From Shinisaurus crocodilurus (Eukaryota; Chordata; Lepidosauria; Squamata; Shinisauridae), in assembly GCA_021292165.1 (NCBI GenBank), contig CM037883.1:5930934-5994933 (forward strand): a DNA stretch of 64,000 nucleotides, given 5' to 3'. Positions 44,218 through 55,299 of this stretch are shown here, piece by piece. Under the pieces are notes generated by a model that worked only from the letters and a program-made list of their open reading frames with translations, had not been told where the DNA came from and made no database searches. The position numbers and the translations under genes are program-made. Numbering within the stretch: the stretch's first letter is position 1; every line of letters begins with the position of its first letter.

Positions 44218-44534
44218 GGGTTCAGACAACATGATAACCCATACTCAAGGGTTGAGTATAGGTTGAGTGTGTGGGTTGTGATTGAACCATGGGTTGTTGT
44301 TGAAACATGGGTTATTGTGTTATCTGAACCCAGCTGCGCTAACAACCCATGGCTTGTTAACCACGAACAGCCCATGAAGAGAAGCCATGAACTGTGGGTT
44401 GTTCACCACGGTTGGTTATCTTATCTCGGCTGTGTTCAGACAACATGATAACTCACGTTTCAATAATAAGCCATGATTCAACAAGAACCCACACTCAACC
44501 CTTAAGTGTGGGTCATCATGTTGTCTGAACCCAG
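44218..44534. mobile_element. Palindromic MITE, CTGGGTTCAGACAA family
   Basis: The ends ctgggttcagacaacatgat and catgttgtctgaacccag are exact inverse complements over 18 bp. The interior holds inverted ccatgggttgttg blocks and an internal ctgaacccag. Confidence 0.88.
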
Positions 44535-44729
44535 TCACTGTAGATAATATTAGCCCAATTTAAAGCAGCTTGCCCCCTTGCTCCTGATTTAAGTGATGCA
44601 AAACTTCGACTCATTCCCCGCTTCTGTCTTCCTGCCATGTCAGCAGTGCGACACAGTCAAATACGGAAGTAAGGGTTTAAAAAAAAAAAAAAAGTCTTTC
44701 TTTTCTGCTTCTGTTCCAACAAATGCCAG

Positions 44730-44864
44730 GTAAAAAGAATAAGCTACGGGTCTACTATTTATCCTGGTTACGAAACAAGATCTTGCGGAATGATCCCGAT
44801 GTGGAGAAACGCCAAGGATGGGTGTCGGTGGGAGATCTTGAAGGCTGCATACACTATAAAGTGG
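44730..44864 (+). CDS. NRK: Exon 16: CNH domain
   Basis: Residues 667-712. It contains [18 protein letters not shown], then [12 protein letters not shown] and [16 protein letters not shown] has HNDPEVEKKQGW here, so this is a moderately diverged CNH segment. The acceptor is aatgccag and the donor tgg|gtgagt, phase 1. Confidence 0.95.
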
Positions 44865-45940
44865 GTGAGTCCCCTCCTTTCCCCCAAAGGACCACTAACT
44901 TAGCACGGTTCAAATTAGGTCTGATGGACCAAGTGTTCATCCAAACGTATTTGGGATTCAAACCCAGGGAGTTCGGAAGACCCAAGTCCGGTCCAGACTC
45001 GAGCTTTCCAACCAGTGGTGTAGTGGGGCCAGGGCCCGCAAGGACACTGCTCTGGCACATTTTTTATTAGCAGGGATGCTGAAATCATCTGCCACCCACA
45101 CCCCTGAATTCCCTATCCCCCCCCCCCCGAGCTTAGCTGCAATCCTCACAGTTGCTGTGGGGGAATGAATTTGTTTTCTAGCAACAATACATTGTTCCCT
45201 GTTGTGATGCAAAGTATTTTGGGGTGTCCTGGTCTTGAATGGGCGATTAAAACCCATGGGCTTTACAAAAGACCTGCTCCTCCTGGTGGAGATGAAAACT
45301 GCTAGAACTGGTTGGATGATATGGATCAACACAGCAGCTTGGAGTTTGGGGGCTTTCCTTGGGGGCGTGGCTATGGAGATTGTCACGATGAGCGCTTGCG
45401 TTCAAAATTGACCACTACCTCTGAACTTCCTCTCCCGAGCATCCAACATCTGAGTGCTCGGTTAAGGAAGTCCCATGTGTCTTGCACCACCTCCACTGTC
45501 CTCCTGCCAGCATTACCAACCCCCAGTGCCCAAACACACTCCCTTCCTTTCCTTTTCCCTTACCCTCTGAGCAGGAGCAGTGGCAAACAGATGAGAAGCA
45601 AACTGGGATGATTTTCCCCCTTCCCTCTGCCCCTCTCTCTCCCCATCTCCTCTCCATGGTTACACAGAGCTCTCTTGGGTGTGACGGGTTCTGCAAATTG
45701 TATTCATTCAAGGGCTTCCATAGACTTTCATAGATCATAGAGTTGGACTCCTTGCCGTTGCCCCAGCTCAGTGTGCCAAAAGCCACCCAACCATCCCTTA
45801 AGGTGTTCCTGATGTCTGATGTGGCCCCTGAACACCATATATAGATGGGATATATGGAAGAGGAACACCCACTTGATCTTGGAGACAGTGAAGATAAGAG
45901 AGAGACCAAGAGCTTATTTGTACAACCCAGATTCAGAGAG

Positions 45941-46316
45941 AGGGGGACTGTAGCTCAGCGCGATAGGAATCATAGGATCATAGAGTTGGAAGGGGCCTAC
46001 AAGGCCAGTGAGTCCAACCCCCTGCTCAGTGCAGGAAACTAGAGGAGGGGTCTCCCATCCAAGTAATAATCAGGCCTGACCCTGCTTAGCTTTCCATGCT
46101 CAGACAAGCTGAGCCAGCGTGAGCCACAGGCCTGTAAGAGCACCTGCTTTGCATGCAGAAGGCCCCAGGTTCAATCCCCGGCATCTCCAGGTAGGGTTAG
46201 GAAGGAATCCTGCCTGAAACCCTGGAGAACTACTGCCAGTCAAGGTCGACAATACTGGGCTAGATGGACCAAGGGTCTGACTCCGTATGAGGCAGCTTCC
46301 TATGCAAAGGTTCAGA
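45941..46316 (+). mobile_element. tRNA-derived SINE (type B), split by a 5S-CR1 SINE
   Basis: The left piece ggggactgtagctcagcgcg and right piece taagagcacctgctttgcat are the two sides of one type B head. Between them (45966-46136) is a 5S-CR1 SINE. The remainder gives B-box caggttcaatccccgg and the tail gaggcagcttcctatg. Confidence 0.88.
45966..46136 (-). mobile_element. 5S-CR1 SINE, copy 3 (nested)
   Basis: Same structure as copies 1 and 2, inserted in the opposite orientation in the A-box region of a type B SINE. It is therefore younger than its host copy. Confidence 0.88.
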
Positions 46317-46338
46317 GATTCAGATACTGAGTTAGATG

Positions 46339-46548
46339 CAGTGGAGGCTGGTGACTCCTATCTCAGTAAGGCTCCTAATCCATTGCAGGTTTTATTTGGA
46401 GCTTTATAAGAGCTATCCATGGTGCACCATGGTGGTGAACCTATTTTGGGAATGGAGTTCAACACCATGGATAGCTCCTATAAAGCTCCAGATAAAACCT
46501 GCATTGGATTAGCAGCCCCACCGAAATAGGAATCTCCAGCCTCCCTTG
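46339..46548. mobile_element. hAT-like MITE (CAGTGGAGGCTGGTG) with 8-bp TSD
   Basis: It starts cagtggaggctggtgactcc and ends aatctccagcctcccttg, flanked by gttagatg and gctagatg (7 of 8). Inverted aggttttatttggagcttta / taaagctccagataaaacct arms. Inserted in the tail of a type B SINE. Confidence 0.88.
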
Positions 46549-46864
46549 GCTAGATGGACCAAGGGTCCGGCTCAGTATAAAGCAGCTTCCTATGTAGAAG
46601 TTCAGACTAGATTCAGATTCCAGGGAGTCTCAACCAGATCCAAATGCTGCGATGGGTCATTTGCATGTCCTCTGTGAAATGACCCATTCCTCGGTTAGGG
46701 GTAATATCCTACCAGGATTTGCAGTATTGCTGTTGACCAGTTTTTAACCTACGTTGTTATGTAGTGATTTTACTAGGGTCGATGACTTTCAGCTCATCAG
46801 TCATCACAACCTCTGACTTACTCCGGAATGTATGAATAAATCAGAGACTGCAGTGGGTCTAGGG

Positions 46865-46999
46865 GAGTGTTCTCCAACCTTGGGTCCCCAGATGTTTTTG
46901 GCCTACAACTCCCAGCATGCCCCAGCCAGCTATGCTGGCTGGGGCATGCTGGGAGTTGTAGGCCAAAAACATCTGGGGACCCAAGGTTGGAGAACACTG
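46865..46999. mobile_element. hAT-like palindromic MITE (CAGTGTTCTCC) with exact 8-bp TSD
   Basis: A 135-bp palindrome of the 24121-24255 family, flanked by gtctaggg at 46857-46864 and 47000-47007. The first base is G instead of C. Confidence 0.93.
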
Positions 47000-47128
47000 G
47001 TCTAGGGACTGGAAATAAGTAAGCGTGTAAACAGGACAAAGGCTACACATGACGCCAAGCCATGTAGGGCATTGTAGGTCAAATGCATCACCCTCCACCG
47101 TGCACTTTGGGTGTGTGAAATGTGATCT

Positions 47129-47241
47129 AGGGCCCAATCCTATGCCTGTTTAGACAGGAAAAAAAAGTCCTACAATTCCCAGCATTCCCCATACAGGACT
47201 TTTTTTCCCCCCTGTCTAAACAGACGTAGGATTGTGCCCTT
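47129..47241. mobile_element. Hairpin MITE ('caatcctatgcctgtttagacagg')
   Basis: Arms agggcccaatcctatgcctg and cagacgtaggattgtgccct; one half of the core is lost. Confidence 0.82.
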
Positions 47242-47308
47242 AGAACGTCTTTCCAATTTCTGTGACTAGTCAATTGAAAAGACAAACAAACAACCTATTG
47301 CTTTCCAG

Positions 47309-47409
47309 TGAAATACGAGAGGATCAAATTTCTTGTGATTGCTGTGAAAAATTCAGTTGAAGTCTATGCCTGGGCTCCTAAACCATATCACAAATTTATG
47401 GCCTTTAAG
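47309..47409 (+). CDS. NRK: Exon 17: CNH domain
   Basis: Residues 712-745. It contains [20 protein letters not shown] and [14 protein letters not shown], almost identical to MINK1. Ala-Val replaces Ala-Leu in the LVIA(L/V)K stretch. The acceptor is ctttccag and the donor aag|gtaagt; it leaves in phase 0. Confidence 0.95.
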
Positions 47410-47603
47410 GTAAGTGAAGAGTACAGGTTCATACTTTTACTCAACTCTGATTTATTTGTTTTCCATAGTATAATTCTGTTCATGTCCCTATTCTTCCTAT
47501 AATACATAGACAATTATTGGGAAATTGGGCCTATCTATTGGCACTGTCTCCCAATTAAAGACTTCTCTGTGGACTAATCAGATGGATTTTAGTCAACTTA
47601 TCC

Positions 47604-48908
47604 GTTTAAATCTGCAAAAATTTGCATATGAGAAAAACGAATTGCTCTAAAGAGGATTTAAAAAAACATACTTCTGTTTTGAGATGATGGATATATGTGT
47701 CACAGCAGGCACCACCTTAGAAGAGGCATCTCCCCCTTTACATATTTATTTATTTGTTTATTTATTTTGGTATTTATATACCACTTTTGAGGTCCACAGG
47801 CCCTCACAAAACAGTTCACAATTAAAAAAAAAATAAAAAAAAATTCTGCACCCAAAATAAAGAATGGAACTAAAACCATCTAATACAAGAAGAACAGCAG
47901 TCCAAAACCTTTGCATATCAACAATTTAATGAGAAGGAGATTGGAATAGACCTCTTTAAGTCTTGGATCTAGAATCGGCCTCCACAGTCACTTACGAACC
48001 TATCGCTAGAGTCTACACAATATTTTTCTTTAGAATTTCCTCCTTTTAAAATTTTCTTTTTGTAATTTTTTTTTTTTTAAATCCTGGAAGACAATCTTAC
48101 TCAGTCACGAGTGATCGCCTACTACTACTACTACTACTACAATCCTATGAGGATGCCCACAACCCGCTAAAGCCAGAGGATTGCGGGCATCCAGTTGAGG
48201 GCGGGAGGAGCATGGCGGACAAGATATCCACCGCGCTCCTTCCACTCTCAAAAACATCTAGACGGCTGATTTCGGTGGTCTAAATGTTTCTCTCCTCCTC
48301 CCGAGGAGAAGACAGTGAGGTGCCACCTGGATTCTTTGTGAGACAGTGGCACCTCACCCCACCACCACCGGCAACATCCCCCCCCAGGGGCAACCGAGTA
48401 CTGTCTTATGTGCTCGGTTTCCCTCCAGCGCAGAAAGAACCACATGGGCACCGGGGGGAGGGGGTGCTCCAAGGCGCTGCGACCTTGGAAAGGATTTCCG
48501 AGGTCGCAGCACCTTCTATGCCTCTTCCTGTGTCCCTCCAGTCAAGGTCGGAGGGACATAGGATTGTGCCCTTATTGGTTTAAATCTGCAAAAATCTGCA
48601 TATGAGAAAAACTAATTGTTCTAAAGAGAAAAAAAGATACTTTTATTTTGAGATGATGGATGTATGTGTCACAGCAGGCAGCACCTTAGAAGAGGCATCC
48701 CCCCCCCCTTTGTTTGTTTATATATTTACCACTTTTGAGGATCACAGGCCCTCACAAAACAGTTCACAATTAAAATTTTAAAAAAAGTTTCAGCACACAA
48801 AATGAAGACCAGAACTAAAACCATCCAACACAAAAAGAACAGCCGTCCAAAAACTTTGCATATCAACAATTTAATGAGAAGGAGCTTGGAATAGACCTCT
48901 TTAAGTCT
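47604..48908 (+). repeat. Direct ~340-bp duplication flanking a MITE
   Basis: Segments 47604-47964 and 48579-48908 match over most of their length, beginning gtttaaatctgcaaaaat and ending tagacctctttaagtctt. Between them lies a 'caatcc'-ended element (48140-48573) whose end directly touches the second copy. They may be two copies of one dispersed repeat or a local duplication. Confidence 0.75.
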
Positions 48909-49121
48909 TTAAGGCCCTTTCCAAACTCACCAATGAGAGAGCTAACCACACCTCCCATGGGTGGGAGTTCCATAGAGAGAGAACCACCTCTGAAAAAGTA
49001 CAGCCTCTTGTACCCACCAATTTAATAGATCTCAGTGGTGGGCCCACACAGGAGGAAATGCCTCTTTTAAGATGGCACTTGCCATCTGCACTTTTTTTAT
49101 AATTACTCATATTCCATATAC

Positions 49122-49352
49122 TCAGCAAGGTTGGTCAGTCTCCCGCAGGGAAGGACCCACATCTCAGTGGTAGAGCTTGGGCTTTGCATGCAGGAGTTCC
49201 CACATTCAATCCGTGGCATCTCCAGTTAAAAGGATTTGGTAGTAGTTGGTGGGAAAGACGCTTCTCTGCCTGAAGGAGCCACTGCCGTTCAGAATAGACA
49301 GCAGTGGGGTTGATAGAAAAATATTCTGAACAGGTATAAGACCGCTTCTTAT
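49122..49352 (+). mobile_element. tRNA-derived SINE (type B), diverged
   Basis: Contains acatctcagtggtagagctt, gggctttgcatgcaggagtt and a tail ending cttcttatgttcc. Confidence 0.78.
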
Positions 49353-49494
49353 GTTCCAGTTTTTTAAAAAAACACGTTAAAAAATTAAAATCTGCAGCTT
49401 GATTTATTTGGGGTGCTTTTTAAATTCATCAAAATGGTTTATAATCTAGTAATCTCACTGGCCGTGTTTGTGCATATTGATTTTCTCTTTACAG

Positions 49495-49644
49495 TCCTTC
49501 AGCCCGCTTCAAGAAAAACCACTGTTGGTTGACTTGACGGTTGAGAATGGGCAGAGATTAAAAGTCATCTATGGCTCGCTGGTTGGATTTCATGCTATTG
49601 ACGTGGACTCTGGTTCCGTGTATGACCTGTACCTGCCAACACAT
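49495..49644 (+). CDS. NRK: Exon 18: CNH domain
   Basis: Residues 746-795, 50 codons, phase 0 to 0. It contains [20 protein letters not shown] and [20 protein letters not shown]. The family normally has VEEGQRLKV. The acceptor is ctctttacag and the donor cat|gtaaga. A 5S-CR1 SINE begins directly after the first six intron bases. Confidence 0.95.
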
Positions 49645-49650
49645 GTAAGA

Positions 49651-49796
49651 TTTCATAGATCATAGAGTCGGAAGGGGCCTACAAGGCCATCGAGTCCAAC
49701 CCCCCCCTGCTCAATGCAGGAAACTAGAGGAGGGGTCTCCCATCCAAGTAATAACCAGGCCTGACCCTGCTTAGCTTTCCACACTCAGACAAGCTG
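49651..49796 (-). mobile_element. 5S-CR1 SINE, copy 4, at a splice donor
   Basis: Begins (tail side) right after gtaaga of the exon 18 donor and ends at gacaagctga. On the minus strand the 5S box parts aagctaagcagggtc and tggatgggagacc are intact; the 5' 25 bp are missing. Confidence 0.88.
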
Positions 49797-49907
49797 ACAT
49801 GATACTACCATGGAAATGTTCCTCCTTGGGACCGCTTTAAAAATTATGACCTCAATGAATTTTTAGGCCTATAGGTAGTTTAAGCCACTAAGATTGTAAC
49901 TACCCAA

Positions 49908-49912
<5 letters not shown>

Positions 49913-49955
<43 letters not shown>

Positions 49956-49957
49956 AG
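49913..49957. repeat. (ATT)n microsatellite
   Basis: About 14 att units. Confidence 0.95.
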
Positions 49958-50215
49958 TTATTATCATCATTATCATCATTTAGGATATTTCTACCCCACG
50001 TTTTGATTCGTACGGGTCCACGGACCACACCAATAACAATATCATAAGATGATAAAAAGAGCTGGGCAGCACAATCCTGTGGCCACTAGACAGAGTCTAG
50101 ATGGCCAAAGGATATTTCAGAGTCCCAGCTCCGACCTCAGAAATGTGCTCCAAGGTCGGAGCTGGGACTCTGAACTCTGAGCGCCCTTTCCCCGCCCTTG
50201 CAGCTGGTGCGGAAA

Positions 50216-53200
50216 GAACCACACTGAACAAAGTACTAGATAGTACTAGATACTGAACAAAAAGCATTAAAACTGCAAGGGGAAAAGGTCACCGTCTCAA
50301 CAAAAAAAATGATACTGTTGAGCAGCAAACTCCCAATTTAATTATGTACGTGGAGGAGCAATATTTCCCAGCTGAACGCCCTCAATATGGGAGCTCCCTT
50401 AAGAGAGTTGTGGCTGTGTTCCTGCTCACTCGTCCACCATAAGACAGAGCGCACTAAGAATAGACGTTCCCCCCCAAGAGTGAAGGAACTGAAATAAGTG
50501 TGTGTTGCCGCTATACTGGGCTGTAGCCGTTCGGGCTCTTTGACATTGGAAGGGTCCAAATTTGAGAGACTATAGGTATAATTCTCTTCGGGAAGCTTTT
50601 TGGAATCTGCATCCCAGGCTTCTTGTAGAGCCGAGAGACGGAATATAGGCAGGTTTGCTGCCTAGCGCCCTCTTTCTCACCTGTTCTGCTCCCTGCTTGG
50701 CTTGCTCATGCACATAATACCAAGAAAGCGCATTAAAATTGCTCTCCGACTCTGGATACCTGTCCTGGTGTTACGGATCGTGGCTGCAGAGACACCGGAC
50801 TACATGGTTGGCATGGGTATATTAAGTTGGGCAAGTAACACTTCTGTGGTTCCCTGATGGTTCATTGTTGGTAGTATTTACTTGGCACAGAATCGCATGC
50901 CCTTTTGGGGGGGGGGCATTTCAGCTTTGGGGGGGGAGTGTCTTTTGGGGTGTATGTGCCTTTGCAGTTCGGAAAAAAACAAACGGGGGACTTCCGATGT
51001 TCTCTGTTCCTGTGAAAATGCCAATTGCCGAGATCTCCCATAATTGAATTAGAGATGCCAGCGATAATCCTCTTCCTGCTAGTGTCGAGGAGGAGTTGGG
51101 ACTGTTTGCAGAATGGGTTTTATCTCAAGATTTCTTACAACAAAGCCCACCACCACCACCCGCTCCGTGTGTGCTTACTGCAAATCCTCTCTCTCACTTG
51201 GGAAGTGCGCTGGGGGGGGCGGGTTGAGAGTTAGATATTCTAAATTGCTTAAAGCTGTTTGAATATTTTATGGTGTGAACCATGAGGCTTTTCTGGATGT
51301 GAGCAGAATGTGTACTGAAGAGATTTTTTAAACACTGCTTGGTTTTCCTCTCTGTGTAGGGGTGTGTGTGTGTGTTTTAATGTGCATTGTATATAAACCT
51401 CTGAATGACCTTGGAGCAATGTGTCTATTTAGAGCAGGGATAGGGCAACTTCCAGCAGTTGGGGGGGGGAGTATTGCTCCCCACCCACCCCGTGTGGGGT
51501 TCTTTGCCACCGGGCTGCCGGATTTCATCGGCAAATTCAGCAGAATGGGTGCCATAAAAAAGGCCGGGGGGTGTGTGTGCATGTTGCCGGCCCCTGATTT
51601 AGAGAAAGGGGGTTGGTGAAGCCTGGCTGCAAAATGACTTGGACTAGAGCACACAGGCCACTGGGTCTTAGGGCCAAACAAGACATGACTTTCTGTTTGG
51701 ATAAAAACAGCTTGGGGAAAGATTTGGATCAGGACCACAGTGCTGTGGGAAGGGGATCAAGCATTCCCCACCTTATAACATTTTCCTGGATTAAGTCCCT
51801 TTCCCCTCAAAGCTGTTATTGCTGCAGAAGTGGGGGAGTACCTGGCTCACCACCTCCCGCTCCCCTCGCCCAAGGTGAATACTGCCTTCAGGGGGGATTT
51901 TCTTCAGTGAATGGCTTGGGGGGGAAGGACTAACCCCCCTCCCTCCTCCCCCACACACACTCTACAACCCCCAAGCAAGCAGCCTCCCAGCTGATTTTAA
52001 CCGAAGGAAAAAGATGTCAAGAAATTCCATCACGGATCTCCCCTGCCATGTCTAGCTTGCCTGCCCCTCTAGTATACCAAACTTTGTGTGGACTGTGCAT
52101 TCTTTAGAGCCTTCACCGATTTTTGTTGAGGCAAAAGCTATCCATACAAAAGGCAGACATAAAAGGAGAACAGGTATTCCACTCCCATTCCCCCCCCCCC
52201 CCCCCGCTGGGAGGAAAAAAAAGATTCACAAAAGAAGGAAAGAGCCAGCATAACCAAGATGCACACAGTAAAATAAACACGAGTATATTGTATGTATACT
52301 AAGTGTATGAAAAGTATGACATTCAGATTAGCGAAGCAGTGAGACAACATGGAAATTGTTTTCTAGCTGGGGGAGCTTTCCTGTGTCATTGCATATTTGC
52401 TCATGTGGATGTCATATTTTTATTATATGCCATATATCCAGTATTTATTCCAGAAGCTGGGATGTATTTATTTCTTATCTTAGTCATGCCCGCTCTAGCT
52501 CATATACTGGTAAATGACACACAGAGCTTTCTTTAAACATAGGAGTCCCCTCTGCAAATCCTCCTTAGATCAGTTTTGTCATCCAAGAGGTCACTTCTAT
52601 TCTTGCGAAGGAAAGGATTTTTTTTTTCTTAAATAATGTGAAAACACAGTTTCCAACAAATTCTAATCCAAAGCTTTTTTTAAAAAAACAACAACCTAAA
52701 AAAAAAAAAAGGACAGCAAATATATGCACTATGTTGGCACAAAAAAAAATTAAGAGAAAATCTTGGTTCATTCCTGTTCTGTTTTAATATAGTTTCAGTA
52801 TGGCTTTATCAACTTTAATTATTTCGACTGGTTTGATAGGGCTTTCATCATTATTGTTCTGTAACTTTGTTTGTAAATGCTTTAAGTAAGACCATCGCTA
52901 AGTTAAAGTAAACTTTATCTTTTTTATGATACTGTTGCTACTCTTCACAGTAAGTTCAAATTAAACTTTGATTTATTTTCACCTCATGAAACTGGCAGAA
53001 TATGAAGTGAAACACTGAATAGTGACCTGCTGTACCATTTTTGATATTTAAAGAGAGATAAAAATCCCTCTTTCCAGATGGTAGCTGTCTTCATATAAAA
53101 AGGGTATTTCTTTTCATTTGTATGATCACTGAACCTGCAAAAAAAGAAGAAGTATATAGGCCATTTTCAAACAGATATATCTTTTTTGCTTCTAAGATCT

Positions 53201-53309
53201 CTAAGTCTGTTGGTTTCAATGCTCTGCCAAGATACTTAGATTGATGGACTGTAGTTTCTAAAATTGTAGCCTATTCCATGATATAAATCTTAATAAAATA
53301 TTATTCCAG
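50216..53309. other. Intron 18, distal part
   Basis: No exon is recognised. There is a C run at 52190-52205, G runs near 50907-50933, and AT-rich unique sequence at 52100-53300. No classifiable repeat is visible between 50580 and 53290. Confidence 0.55.
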
Positions 53310-53469
53310 ATCCAGGGAAATATTCACCCACATGCCATTATCATACTCCCTAATACCAGCGGAACGGAACTTCTACTCACCTATGAAGACGAAGGAGTCT
53401 ACATTGATATTTATGGACACTTCTCGAAGGAAAATGTTTTACAGTGGGGAGAAATGCCAGCATCTGTAG
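53310..53469 (+). CDS. NRK: Exon 19: CNH domain
   Basis: Residues 796-849. It contains IQGNIHPHAIIILPNTSG, then TYEDEGVYIDIYGHFSKENV and LQWGEMPASV. Paralogues have [20 protein letters not shown] here, so this exon carries the clearest CNH divergence (YIDIYGHFSKEN). The acceptor is ttattccag and the donor tag|gtatgt, phase 1. Confidence 0.95.
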
Positions 53470-53534
53470 GTATGTATGAAAAGAATACAACCAGCCTAAT
53501 CCCACCATGCAAGGGAAGACACGTGCAAACAGGT

Positions 53535-53571
53535 GCGCTCTCGCTCTCTCTCTCGCTCTCTCTCTCTCTCG

Positions 53572-53611
<40 letters not shown>
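53535..53611. repeat. (CT)n(GT)n compound microsatellite
   Basis: ctctctcg-type units change to a run of about 17 GT units, 65 bp after the exon 19 donor. Confidence 0.95.
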
Positions 53612-53612
<1 letters not shown>

Positions 53613-53634
53613 CCTCAAGATGAAAAGCCAATCC

Positions 53635-54592
53635 AGGGTATTGTAGAATTGGGAAACATGGAAAAGGACTACCAGGATGATCAGGGAACTGGAGTACTTT
53701 CCCTATGAAGAAAGGCTACACCACGTTTGGGGCTTTTTAGTTTAGTGGGGGAAACAGTGCACTGTGAGGGAGACAGGATGGAAGTTTATAAAATTATGCA
53801 TGCTGTAGGGAAACTATCCAGAGAGAAGTTTTTCTCCTTGTCTCATAATATTGGGGGGACTTGTAGTCATTCAATGAAACTGATTGACCAGAGATCTCGA
53901 GAGACAAAAGGAAGTCCTTTCCCGCACAATGCGTAGTTCACTTGTAGAATGTGTTGCCAGAAGATGTGGTGATGGCCACTAGCTCAGATGGTTTTATAAG
54001 GGGAGTAGACCAATTATTTATTTATTTATGTATTTCCTTTCATTTTTATACCGCCCAATAGCCAAAGCTCTCTGGGCGGTTTACAACAATTAACAAGACA
54101 GTCCCTGCCCGCAGGCTTACAATCTAAAAAGACACACGACACACAAGGAAAAAGGAATGGGGAAGGAAGAAGGGGGAATATTAATTCATCCCTCTGGCAG
54201 GGCTGGTGGAATGGCCCTGCGGCCTGCGCTCCCTCTCTTCTCCTTCTGCACAGCCCGCTGGAATGGCTGCTGCTGGTGGCAGTTGAGGGAGGAGGAGCCT
54301 TCAGGAGGGCGGCCTTTCAGCAGGGCTGGTGGGATGGCCCTGCGCTCCCTCTCATCTCCCTCCCATTTATGGAAGATGTCTATCACTGGCTGCTAGCTAT
54401 GGTGGCTAAATGCATCTCCCCCAGGTTCAGAGGCAGCATGCAACAATAGCCGCAACTGCTTTCAATAGGATAAAGGTGATTGCTTTCATGTCCTGCTTGT
54501 GGGCTTCCCTGAGGAAGCTGGTTAGCCCCTGTGGGGAACAGGATGCTGGACTCAATGGACCTCTGATCTGATCTCATGTTCTTATGATCTGG
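53635..54592 (+). mobile_element. L2/CR1-clade LINE 3' end, split by an insertion
   Basis: Left part 53635-54013 gives the RT C-terminus region (gaggtttataaaattatg type) and right part 54364-54592 its 3' UTR. The break (aaggggagtagaccaatta | tttatggaagatgtctatca) fits the continuous sequence in the 11555-12458 copy. Confidence 0.82.
54014..54363 (+). mobile_element. Dispersed repeat inserted in the L2 copy
   Basis: An attt-rich start, then the aagctctctgggcggtttac motif, caggcttacaatctaaa and a gcagggctggtggaatggcc block. A second copy starts at 63727 and runs to the window end. The first motif also occurs at 58175-58250 and 62040-62110. Confidence 0.7.
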
Positions 54593-55084
54593 ACTGCACG
54601 TGCAAAGATCTCTGCAGTTGCACTGATCACATCTCTACCAGAGACTGGAGGATTTGGGGCAACTGGTTCCAGACCTTCATTTAAAAATCCCCATTGCCAT
54701 AGCCATGTGGGGGAAGCAACATAAGAGACAGGGACATCTACACCAATGCCTGACCCTCTAGAACAGGATTCCCCAACCTTTTTGGGACAGTGGGCACATT
54801 TGGAATCATGAGAGAGTGTTACAGACACTCTCACGAAATGGTTGCCATGGGGGACTTGCCCATTCACAAAATGGCTGCTATAGTGGGCAGCACCAGTCAC
54901 AAAATGCCTATTTTCCAGAAGGCAAACTGGTGAGGTTAAAACATAAGTAACTTGTCTGAGAACCTAAGTACAAGGCAGTGTTTTGGGTTCCAAAACACTG
55001 AGTTCCAAAATACAAACCCACTCTTTTGAACCCACAGTTTTCTGCTCCAATACCCATTTCACAGATGACAAACTGCTGATGCTC

Positions 55085-55106
55085 AGAGAAACACACGCAT
55101 GCACAC

Positions 55107-55147
<41 letters not shown>
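55085..55147. repeat. (CA)n microsatellite
   Basis: A long ca run with a few cg interruptions. Confidence 0.95.
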
Positions 55148-55148
<1 letters not shown>

Positions 55149-55299
55149 CACAGGGAAAATACCTCCCCTCTGCTCTCTCTAGCCCCCCAGGATTTTTCCT
55201 TACCAACCCTCAGTTTCTTCTTGGAAATAAAGAAAGTGTTGGAGACCGGCACTTCAATTTGCAGCATGCCAGTGTCCCAGTTTTCAAAAAAATCATCTA

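Noticed and set aside
53377..53631. Frame with poly-Thr-His and Arg-Glu repeats
   Set aside because: Arises from the (CT)n(GT)n microsatellite.
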